From Nocardioides alkalitolerans DSM 16699 (GTDB lineage: Bacteria; Actinomycetota; Actinomycetes; Propionibacteriales; Nocardioidaceae), in NCBI RefSeq assembly GCF_000426525.1, contig NZ_AUFN01000010.1:496001-560000 (forward strand): a DNA stretch of 64,000 nucleotides, in the 5' to 3' direction. The notes beneath the pieces were generated by a model. It worked only from the letters and a program-made list of their open reading frames with translations, did no database searches and was not told the origin of the DNA. Position numbers and translations under genes: made by a program. Position 1 is the first letter of the stretch. Every line of letters starts with the position of its first letter. This document shows, piece by piece, positions 57,321 to 64,000 of this stretch.

Positions 57321-58721
57321 GTGCGTCGAACCGTGGGTCCCCTGCTCGCCGTCACCGTGGCGCTCGTGCTCGCCGACTCCGCGGTCGTGACGCTCGCGCT
57401 GCCCGACATCCTCCGCCACCTCGACGCGTCCGTCGGCCAGGTCGCGTGGGTGCTCATCGCCTACAACCTCGTGCTCGGGCTCGGCGCCGTCCCGGCCGCC
57501 ATGGGCCTGGCCCGGGCCCAGCCGCGGGTGCTGACGGCGGTGGGCATCGCGGTCTTCGCCGGTGCCTCCGCGTGGTGCGCGTTCGCGGACTCCATCGAGG
57601 TCCTGATCGTGGCGCGGTGCGTGCAGGCGGTCGGGGGCGCGCTCACCGTCGTGGGCTCGCTCGAGCTCTTCGTCTCCGAGTACGGCGAACGCCGCGGCGT
57701 CGGCGTCTGGGTCACGGCCGGCGTGGTGGGCACCGCCGCCGGCCCGTTCGCGGGCGGCCTCCTCACCGAGCTCATCTCCTGGCAGGCCATCTTCGTGGTG
57801 CAGGTGCCGTTCGCGGTGCTGGCGGTGCCGGCGGCGCTGGGCGCCCGCACGACCGTGCCCACCACCGCCACCGCGCCCGCCCCCGCAGGGGCGCCGACGG
57901 CGGAGGAGCCTGCCGTCGCCCCACGGAAGCGCCACCGCCCGGCCCTGGCGGCCAACCTCACCCTCGCGCTCGTCTCCGCGGCACTCACCGCGGCCCTCTT
58001 CCTGCTGGTGCTGCTGCTCGTCGAGGGCTGGCGCCACTCCCCCGGCACGGCGGCCCTGACCGTCTCCGTCGTCCCCGTCGCGGCGCTCGCCGCCGCGCCC
58101 CTCGCCCGCCTCCTGCGGCCCCCGCCGCAGGTCGAGGTCGCGGTCGGGTGCTTCCTGGTCGCCGGCGGCCTCGCGGCCCTCGCGATCCCGCCGTCGGCCC
58201 ACCTGGCCTGGACGATCGCGCCCCAGGCGCTCGTCGGCCTCGGGCTCGGGCTGACGGTCGACCAGCTCACCGCCCGCGCCATGGAGATGCGCCTGCCCCG
58301 CGCGGAGCACGCCGGCTGGACCATCGGCGCCCGCCACCTCGGCGTGGTCGTGGGGCTCGCGATCCTCACCCCCGTCTTCACCGCCGACCTCCAGGATGCC
58401 CAGGAGCCCGCCCAGGAGGCCGTTGTCTCGATCGTGCTCGACGCCCCGCTGCAGCCGCAGGACAAGATCGCCGTCGCCGAGGCCCTGGGGGCCGCCCTCA
58501 CCGACCAGGAGGGCCAGGTGCCCGACCTCGCTCCCGCGTTCGCCACCCTCGACCTCGAGCCGAGCGAGCGCCCGGCCGCCGCCGCGCTGGAGCGCGACCT
58601 CACCGGGCAGCTGGAGCGGGCCGCCACCCGCGCGTTCCGCGACTCGTTCCTGATCGGGGCCGGGCTCGCCCTCGCGGCCATGCTCGTGGTGCTGGTGCCG
58701 CGCCGCCGGAGGGTCGCGTGA
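57321..58721 (+). CDS. MFS transporter, DHA2-like drug efflux type
   Basis: 466 residues with about 14 hydrophobic segments. The N-terminal half has DSAVVTLALPDILRHL (motif D1-like in the DHA2 family), WVLIAYNLVLGLGAVPAAMGLAR and an antiporter-type GTAAGPFAGGLL (motif C, about 140-152). A hydrophilic loop (residues about 193-213) splits the halves. GTG start at 57321 agrees with both AAGGAT at leaderless spacing and a GGAAGGA ribosome-binding site. It probably exports a small hydrophobic compound. It is coupled by GTGA overlap to the next gene. Confidence 0.82.
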   Translation: MRRTVGPLLAVTVALVLADSAVVTLALPDILRHLDASVGQVAWVLIAYNLVLGLGAVPAAMGLARAQPRVLTAVGIAVFAGASAWCAFADSIEVLIVARCVQAVGGALTVVGSLELFVSEYGERRGVGVWVTAGVVGTAAGPFAGGLLTELISWQAIFVVQVPFAVLAVPAALGARTTVPTTATAPAPAGAPTAEEPAVAPRKRHRPALAANLTLALVSAALTAALFLLVLLLVEGWRHSPGTAALTVSVVPVAALAAAPLARLLRPPPQVEVAVGCFLVAGGLAALAIPPSAHLAWTIAPQALVGLGLGLTVDQLTARAMEMRLPRAEHAGWTIGARHLGVVVGLAILTPVFTADLQDAQEPAQEAVVSIVLDAPLQPQDKIAVAEALGAALTDQEGQVPDLAPAFATLDLEPSERPAAAALERDLTGQLERAATRAFRDSFLIGAGLALAAMLVVLVPRRRRVA

Positions 58722-59329
58722 CGGGCCGCGTCCGCGGGGCGGGTACGGCGGCCGCCGCCGCCCTGCTCGTGGCCGGGGTGCTGGGCGTGCAGGTGGCGAA
58801 CGGCGGCGGGGAGTTCGAGCCGCTGCGTCCCGCCGACGCCTGCGTCGAGCGCGACGTCACCGCCCAGGCCGACGGCATCGAGGGCCTCACGGAGAGCCTG
58901 GTGCTCCTCGGCATCGACGGCGCCGCCTGCCGGCTCGACGTCAGCCGCGAGCGGCTCACGCTCGACCTGGCGCAGCCGGGCGAGCGCACGGACGCCGAGA
59001 TCGACGCGCTGCGGGCGGGGCTGAAGGACGCCGTCGTGAGGATGGAGGAGGACGGCACGCTGCCGCCGTCGTCCGAGCTGGTCGACGAGGCCCTCGACTC
59101 CTCGGACCTCAACGGGTTCGTCAAGGGCGCGATCCGGCTGCTCCCCGACTCCGCGATCGACTCGGCCCTGAAGACCGACGACGTGCTCACCCGCGCCATC
59201 GACGACCTCGACCTGCGCGAGCTGCTCGCCGACCTCGGCGACGGCGACGAGCTGAACCAGCAGATCGAGGACGCGGTCACCGAGGCCGTGAAGGCCTCCC
59301 TGGCCGACCGCCTGCGCAACCTCGTCTGA
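58718..59329 (+). CDS. exported or membrane-anchored protein of unknown function
   Basis: 203 residues. A hydrophobic N-terminal segment (about 7-26, AGTAAAAALLVAGVLGVQVA) without a lipoprotein cysteine, so a signal peptide or anchor, followed by a helical, acidic region (ESLVLLGID, RLTLDLAQPGER, LLADLGDGDELNQQIEDAVTEAV). Two cysteines (DACVERD and AACRLD) may form a disulfide. I know no family. It overlaps the MFS stop by 4 bp, so the pair is co-expressed and it could be a periplasmic partner of the pump. Confidence 0.6.
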   Translation: MTGRVRGAGTAAAAALLVAGVLGVQVANGGGEFEPLRPADACVERDVTAQADGIEGLTESLVLLGIDGAACRLDVSRERLTLDLAQPGERTDAEIDALRAGLKDAVVRMEEDGTLPPSSELVDEALDSSDLNGFVKGAIRLLPDSAIDSALKTDDVLTRAIDDLDLRELLADLGDGDELNQQIEDAVTEAVKASLADRLRNLV

Positions 59330-59343
59330 GGGCCCCGACGACA

Positions 59344-59377
59344 GCAACGGCCCCCGGATCTCTCCGGGGGCCGTTGC
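59344..59377. terminator. bidirectional terminator between convergent genes
   Basis: Stem GCAACGGCCCCCGGA (59344-59358) with its exact complement (59363-59377), 4-nt loop TCTC. The first 33 nt (59341-59373) are identical to a second copy at 61221. Confidence 0.9.
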
Positions 59378-59407
59378 AGCGGTGCGAGTCGTACGACGGG
59401 CTGTGGC

Positions 59408-61099
59408 TCAGGCGTCGATGACGATCGGGATGATCAGCGGGTTGCGCCGGAAGGCCCGCTGCGCCCAGCGCGCGACGTCGCGGCCGATCATCTGCTCGAG
59501 CTGGCGCGCGTCGCCGATGCCCTCGGCGGCGGCGCGGGTCAGCGTCTTCTTGATGACCGCCACGGCCGGGTCGAACGACGACGGGTCGTGCTCGAAGCCG
59601 CGCACCAGGAAGTCCGGCGGGTCGGTGAGCTCGCCGGTGTCGGCGTCGACGATCGCGAGCACGGTCACGACCCCCTCCTCGGCGAGCGTGCGGCGGTCCT
59701 TGAGCGTCGCCTCCGTGACGCCGCCGACGGTCTGGGCGTCGACGTACACGTTGCCGACGGCGACCTTGCCGACGATCTTGGCCTTGCCGCGGGCCAGGTC
59801 GACGACCACGCCGTCCTCGGCGAGCACGACCCGCGACGGGTCGGTGCCGGTGCTGATGGCGAGGTCGGCGTTCGCCCGGAGGTGGCGGTACTCGCCGTGC
59901 ACCGGCATGACGTTGCCGGGCTTGGTGATGTTGTAGAGGTACACGAGCTCGCCGGCGCTGGCGTGGCCCGAGACGTGCACCTTCGCGTTGCCCTTGTGGA
60001 CGACGTGGGCGCCCCAACGGGTCAGGCCGTTGATGAGGTTCGAGATCGCGTTCTCGTTGCCGGGCACGACCGAGCTCGCCATGAGGATGGTGTCGCCCTC
60101 ACCGACGCGGATCTTGTGCTCGCGGTTGGCCATCCGCGACAGCGCGGCGAGCGGCTCGCCCTGGGAGCCGGTGCAGACCAGCGTGGCCTTGTTGGCCGGC
60201 AGCTTCTCGAGCTGGTCGAGCGGCACGATGAGGCCCTGCGGCACCTTGAGGTAGCCGAGCTCTTGCGCGACGCCCATGTTGCGCACCATCGAGCGGCCGA
60301 CGAAGGCCACCTTGCGTCCGTGCGCGTGGCTCTGGTCGAGGATCTGCTGGATGCGGTGCACGTGGCTCGCGAAGCTGGAGACGATCACGCGGCGCGGCGC
60401 CGTGCGGAAGACCTGCTCGATCGCCGGCACGAGCTCGCGCTCGGACGTCGTGAACCCGGGCACCTCGGCGTTCGTCGAGTCGGTGAGGAGCAGGTCGATG
60501 CCCTCGTCGGCCAGACGGGCGAAGGCACGCAGGTCGGTGATCCGGCGGTCGAGCGGGAACTGGTCCATCTTGAAGTCGCCGGTGTGCACGACGAGGCCGG
60601 CCCGCGTGCGGATGCCGACGGCGAGGCTGTCCGGGATGGAGTGGTTGACCGCGAGGAACTCGAGGTCGAACGGCGCGTAGGTGTCGCTGAGCCGCTCGTC
60701 CTCCATGACCTCGTGGAGCTTCGGGACGATCCGGTGCTCCTTCAGCTTCTCCTTGATGAGCGCCAGGGTCAGCTTGGAGCCGATCAGGGGGATGTCCGCG
60801 CGCTCGCGCAGCAGGTACGGGACACCGCCGATGTGGTCCTCGTGGCCGTGCGTCAGCACGATGCCCACGATGTCCTTCAGGCGGTCCCTGATGGAGCTGA
60901 AGTCGGGCAGGATCACGTCGACGCCGGGCTGGTGCTCCTCGGGGAAGAGCACCCCGCAGTCGACGATCAGGAGCTTGCCGGCGTGCTCGAAGACGGTCAT
61001 GTTGCGACCGATCTCGCCGAGGCCGCCGAGGGCGGTGACGCGCAGCGCGTCGCGGGCCAGCTTCGGGGGACGCCGCAGCTCCGGGTGGGGATGGCTCAA
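59408..61099 (-). CDS. rnj: ribonuclease J
   Basis: 563 residues. The beta-CASP metallo-beta-lactamase motif THGHEDHIGG with H84, H86, D88 and H89 binds two zinc ions; beta-CASP motifs SSFASHVHRIQQIL, GRSMVRNMG and SGHASAGEL follow, and a C-terminal domain ends the protein. RNase J is the main 5'-to-3' exonuclease/endonuclease of mRNA and rRNA decay in actinobacteria. ATG at 61099. It is flanked by two identical terminator hairpins, one at its 3' end and one upstream after the tRNA. Confidence 0.95.
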   Translation of the reverse strand: MSHPHPELRRPPKLARDALRVTALGGLGEIGRNMTVFEHAGKLLIVDCGVLFPEEHQPGVDVILPDFSSIRDRLKDIVGIVLTHGHEDHIGGVPYLLRERADIPLIGSKLTLALIKEKLKEHRIVPKLHEVMEDERLSDTYAPFDLEFLAVNHSIPDSLAVGIRTRAGLVVHTGDFKMDQFPLDRRITDLRAFARLADEGIDLLLTDSTNAEVPGFTTSERELVPAIEQVFRTAPRRVIVSSFASHVHRIQQILDQSHAHGRKVAFVGRSMVRNMGVAQELGYLKVPQGLIVPLDQLEKLPANKATLVCTGSQGEPLAALSRMANREHKIRVGEGDTILMASSVVPGNENAISNLINGLTRWGAHVVHKGNAKVHVSGHASAGELVYLYNITKPGNVMPVHGEYRHLRANADLAISTGTDPSRVVLAEDGVVVDLARGKAKIVGKVAVGNVYVDAQTVGGVTEATLKDRRTLAEEGVVTVLAIVDADTGELTDPPDFLVRGFEHDPSSFDPAVAVIKKTLTRAAAEGIGDARQLEQMIGRDVARWAQRAFRRNPLIIPIVIDA

Positions 61100-61220
61100 G
61101 GTGTGTCCGTTCTTCGCCGGTCACGACCAGGTCGCTTCCGGCGGTGTTGGTGGCACCGGGGTGCCGGTGATGGTCCTGCAGGTCAGTTGAGCCACATCTT
61201 TCCGGACACGTTCCGGAGAA

Positions 61221-61253
61221 ACAGCAACGGCCCCCGGATCTCTCCGGGGGCCG
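61221..61253 (-). terminator. terminator of tRNA-fMet, near-identical copy of that at 59344
   Basis: The 33 nt are identical to 59341-59373. The stem CGGCCCCCGGA (61228-61238) pairs with TCCGGGGGCCG (61243-61253) around TCTC, 25 nt after the tRNA 3' end. Confidence 0.85.
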
Positions 61254-61277
61254 CACTGACTTGCACCTTCTTCTTTG

Positions 61278-61351
61278 TAGCGGGGGCAGGATTTGAACCT
61301 GCGACCTCTGGGTTATGAGCCCAGCGAGCTACCGAGCTGCTCCACCCCGCG
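61278..61351 (-). tRNA. initiator tRNA-Met (CAT)
   Basis: 74 nt. Anticodon CAT in the loop CTCATAA, with three consecutive G-C pairs in the anticodon stem (GGG/CCC), and a mismatched first pair (C1 with U72), all hallmarks of initiator tRNA. The T arm reads GCAGG-TTCAAAT-CCTGC. CCA is not encoded; the gene ends with the discriminator A and is followed by CAA. A terminator hairpin follows at 61221. Confidence 0.95.
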
Positions 61352-61393
61352 TCGGTGAACAGAACGTTACGGCAGAAGCAGGTGAGTGCCAAA

Positions 61394-61427
61394 TCGGGGG
61401 CGGGTGAGTCACCTCACCCGCCCCCGA
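61394..61427 (-). terminator. terminator of the UPF0182 gene
   Basis: TCGGGGGCGGGTGAG (61394-61408) and its exact complement (61413-61427) form a perfect 15-bp stem with a TCAC loop, 25 bp after the UPF0182 stop. Confidence 0.85.
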
Positions 61428-61452
61428 CGGGCTCATCCGTGCACGCGCGACG

Positions 61453-63999
61453 TCAGCCCGTGGGCTCCGCCGACGGGTCCGCCGTCGGCTCGTCGGTGGC
61501 GCCTTCCTCGGGAGCCGCGTCGACGCCGGGCAGGTCGCCCGCGAGCCCGAGGGCCTCCTCGACGAGGTCCTGGCCCTCCTGGACAGCACCCTGGTAGCCA
61601 CCGAGGTCGCCCTCGGCGAGCAGCTCCTCGGCGTCGGCGAACTTCTGGTCGGCCTGGCTCAGCAGCGTGTTGATCTGCTGCTCCACGCTCGCCGTCGGAT
61701 CGGTCGGCTCCGCGTCCGGGTCGTCCGGGTCGGTCGGCTCGACGACGTCCTCCTCGAGCGGTCCGACCCCCAGCACGTCGGCGAGCGCCTCGGCCAGGGT
61801 CTCCCCGATGCCCACGTTGTCGTCGCCGAAGGAGACGGCGACGAAGCGGAGCACCGGGTAGTTGCCGTCACCGGTCGTCCGGATCGAGTAGAGCGGCTGC
61901 ACGTAGAGCAGGCTCTCCCCGACCGGCAGCGTCAGCAGGTTGCCGCGGATGGTCTGGACGTCGCCGCGCTGGTAGGGCAGCAGCAGCTCCGTCACGGTCT
62001 GGTCGGACTGGATCTGGTTCGCGATCTGCCCCGGACCCGACACCTGGCTGCTGGAGCTCAGCCGTCGGATCTTGAACTCGCCGTAGCCCTCCGACGCGGC
62101 GTCGCCGTTCACCTGCAGGAACGACGCCAGGTTCTGCCGGTTGGCGGGCGTGTAGACGCTCGTCAGGGAGAACGTGTCGGGCACCAGCGAGTCGCCCGAC
62201 GGCACCGAGAGACGGTACGGCGGCTGCAGGCTCTCGGTCCGGTTCGGGTCGGCCGGCACCTGCCAGCGGTCGTTGCCCTCGTAGAAGTCGTTCGCGGTGT
62301 CGACGTGGTACTCGCCGAGCTGGTAGCGCTGGACCTTGAACATGTCCTCCGGGTAGCGCATGTGGTCGAGGATCCCGTCGGGGATCTCGTCCCGGTCCTG
62401 GACGGTGCCGGGGAAGGCCCCCATCCACGCCTTGAGCATCGGGTCCTCCTCGTCCCAGGCGTAGAGGTTGACCGTGCCGTCGTACGCGTCGACGGTCGCC
62501 TTGACCGCGTTGCGCATGTAGTTGATCTCGTCCGTCGGCACCGTCTGGAACGGGTTGTCGTCGGTGAGCGAGTCGTCGGTCATCTCCTCGAACGACTCAC
62601 GGTTCGAGAGCGGGTACTGGTCGGTGGTCGTGTAGCCGTCGAGGATCCAGACGACCTTGCCGTCGACGACCGCCGGCAGTGCGTCGCCGTCGACCGTCAG
62701 CCAGGGCGCGACCTTCTCGACCCGGCGTGCGGGCTCCCGGTCGTAGAGGATCTTCGAGTTCTCGTTCACCCGGCCCGACAGCACGATGTTCGGCTCGCCG
62801 AACTTCACGGCGTACAGCAGCTTGTTGAACAGGCCGCCGACCTCGACGCCGTCGGCGCCGTCGTACGTCGTGGTGGTGCCGCCCTCGTCGCCGCTCGGGA
62901 GGTCGAGCTCGACGCCGTCGGAGTCCTCGGAGGTCGAGCCCACGATGGAGTACGACGGGCTGTTCTCGCCGAAGTAGATCCGGCCCTCGTAGCCGCCCTC
63001 GCCGGAGAGCGTGGTGAGGTCACCGGTCGGCGGCAGGTTCGTCTCCGCCCACGCCGGGTCCTGCGAGACGATCGTCGTGTTGTCGGCGCGCTTCTGGTTG
63101 CCGTACGCCGCGATCACGCCGTAGCCGTGCGTGTAGACGGTGTGGAGGTTCGCCCAGTTCTGGCTGCTCTCCGAGAGACCCTGCTGGTTCAGCTCGCGCA
63201 CCCCGAGCACGACGTCGCGCTCGATGCCGTCGATGTTGTAGGTGTCGACGTCGAGCACCTCCGGCACGGTGTAGTAGCCGCGGACCTGCTGCAGCTGCTG
63301 GAACGCCTGCGGGATGACCGAGGGGTCGACCAGGCGCACGCCGCCGCTGTTCGCGACCGTGGCCGCCAGCTGGCTCGCCGCGTCGTCGGACAGCTGGGTG
63401 AGGTCCGTCTGGGCGTCGAACTGCTCGATCTCCACGTTGTCGATCCCGTAGGCCTCCTTCGTGGCCGTCAGGTGACGCTCGATGTACGGCGCCTCCTTGT
63501 CGGCCTGCGTCGGGCTGACCTGGAAGCGCTCCATGATCGTGGGCCAGAGGATGCCGAGGAGGATCGACGAGAGCACGAGGAGGCCCAGGCCGACCGTCGG
63601 CAGCATCCACGTGCGGCGCCAGACGTTGAGGAAGAACAGCACGGCGCAGATGACCGCGATGCCGATGAGGATGTTCTTGGCGGGCAGCACCGCGTTCTCG
63701 TCGGTGTAGCCCATGCCGTCGATGTAGCCGCCGGTCGCCGTCAGCAGGTCGAAGCGGTCGAGGTAGTAGTCGACGCCCTTGACGAGCACGAGCAGGCCGA
63801 CCAGCACGGAGAGCTGGATCTGCGCGGCGCCCGAGATCTTGTCGCGCGCCGCCTGCAGGCGGATGCCGCCGAAGAGGTAGTGCACGACCGCGGCACCCAT
63901 CGCCGAGACGACGAGCACGGCCATCGTGAAGTCGACCATGAAGTGCAGCCACGACAGGTCGAAGACGTAGAAGCCGAGGTCACGGTCGAAGTAGGGGTC
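61453..63999 (-). CDS. UPF0182-family membrane protein (Rv0064-like), N-terminus outside window
   Basis: At least 848 residues; the start lies beyond the right edge, since the frame is open through DPYFDRDLGFYVFDLSW at the boundary, a family motif. Visible are four hydrophobic segments in the first 190 residues, a long extracellular beta-rich region (VDYYLDRFDLLTATGGYIDGMGYTDENAVLP marks its first loop), and an acidic C-terminal tail rich in D, E and P (PTDPDDPDAEPTDPTASVE). The M. tuberculosis relative is Rv0064; its function is unknown, perhaps in the envelope. A terminator follows at 61394. Confidence 0.88.
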   Translation of the reverse strand, partial: DPYFDRDLGFYVFDLSWLHFMVDFTMAVLVVSAMGAAVVHYLFGGIRLQAARDKISGAAQIQLSVLVGLLVLVKGVDYYLDRFDLLTATGGYIDGMGYTDENAVLPAKNILIGIAVICAVLFFLNVWRRTWMLPTVGLGLLVLSSILLGILWPTIMERFQVSPTQADKEAPYIERHLTATKEAYGIDNVEIEQFDAQTDLTQLSDDAASQLAATVANSGGVRLVDPSVIPQAFQQLQQVRGYYTVPEVLDVDTYNIDGIERDVVLGVRELNQQGLSESSQNWANLHTVYTHGYGVIAAYGNQKRADNTTIVSQDPAWAETNLPPTGDLTTLSGEGGYEGRIYFGENSPSYSIVGSTSEDSDGVELDLPSGDEGGTTTTYDGADGVEVGGLFNKLLYAVKFGEPNIVLSGRVNENSKILYDREPARRVEKVAPWLTVDGDALPAVVDGKVVWILDGYTTTDQYPLSNRESFEEMTDDSLTDDNPFQTVPTDEINYMRNAVKATVDAYDGTVNLYAWDEEDPMLKAWMGAFPGTVQDRDEIPDGILDHMRYPEDMFKVQRYQLGEYHVDTANDFYEGNDRWQVPADPNRTESLQPPYRLSVPSGDSLVPDTFSLTSVYTPANRQNLASFLQVNGDAASEGYGEFKIRRLSSSSQVSGPGQIANQIQSDQTVTELLLPYQRGDVQTIRGNLLTLPVGESLLYVQPLYSIRTTGDGNYPVLRFVAVSFGDDNVGIGETLAEALADVLGVGPLEEDVVEPTDPDDPDAEPTDPTASVEQQINTLLSQADQKFADAEELLAEGDLGGYQGAVQEGQDLVEEALGLAGDLPGVDAAPEEGATDEPTADPSAEPTG

Positions 64000-64000
64000 G

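Noticed and set aside
61278..61351. Attachment site or integrated element at the tRNA
   Set aside because: No integrase, no repeat of the tRNA 3' end and no unusual composition beside it.

Overview
The window is one continuous stretch of very GC-rich chromosome from a free-living actinobacterium. WhiB1 and PdtaS side by side, a SigR/RsrA pair, the 24-residue ribosomal protein bL37, an initiator tRNA without encoded CCA and many probably leaderless genes all point to Actinomycetia. The overall style suggests Nocardioidaceae (Nocardioides or a relative), which is an inference. There are no rRNA genes, CRISPR arrays, insertion sequences, phage genes or integrases.

Positions 1-17,900 hold a surface-polysaccharide locus: the end of a Wzy-type polymerase, two glycosyltransferases, a Wzx-type flippase, two PLP aminotransferases, a PglD-like acyltransferase, a nucleotide-sugar epimerase, a Gfo/Idh dehydrogenase, a WbpD-like N-acetyltransferase, an LCP ligase and a WbaP-type initiating transferase. 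Seven minus-strand genes (1,630-9,339) are joined by 4-bp start/stop overlaps. A 1,599-residue secreted protein with four DUF4082 repeats lies inside the locus.

Positions 18,200-29,600 carry a membrane protein, an RsbW-like anti-sigma factor with a SigB/SigF-type sigma factor behind a good SigF-type promoter, whiB1 and pdtaS, an ilvG-type ThDP enzyme, a GNAT, and an ECF sigma factor followed by two paralogous membrane proteins. Positions 30,000-36,500 carry an Fn3 secreted protein and a TetR-controlled acyl-CoA cluster (FlK-like thioesterase, SDR, DUF5938 reductase, AMP-ligase).

Positions 36,500-44,500 hold a core block: bL37, rsrA, sigR, hydrolase, SRAP, DoxX-like protein, aroA, rsgA, hisN, CBS protein, FKBP and S4 protein. 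With whiB1-pdtaS this keeps the order of M. tuberculosis Rv3219-Rv3228, opened by an insertion of roughly 13 kb. Positions 44,900-64,000 carry DUF445, a secreted zincin, DUF5709, an M50-like protease, an S9 peptidase, mqo, a PaoABC-like molybdenum aldehyde oxidoreductase, an MFS pump, rnj, tRNA-fMet and a UPF0182 protein cut by the window end.

The most unusual feature is non-coding. Most of the larger intergenic gaps contain long, nearly loop-free palindromes: three consecutive perfect ones at 51,571-51,660; a 39-bp element present twice 47.7 kb apart (9,536 and 57,199); a tandem pair at 17,926; and a cluster at 44,662-44,898. Several do not look like ordinary terminators. Clear regulatory sites include a SigR promoter (GGAAT-N18-GTT) giving a long SigR isoform, a SigF promoter, CRP/GlxR-type operators and a TetR operator.
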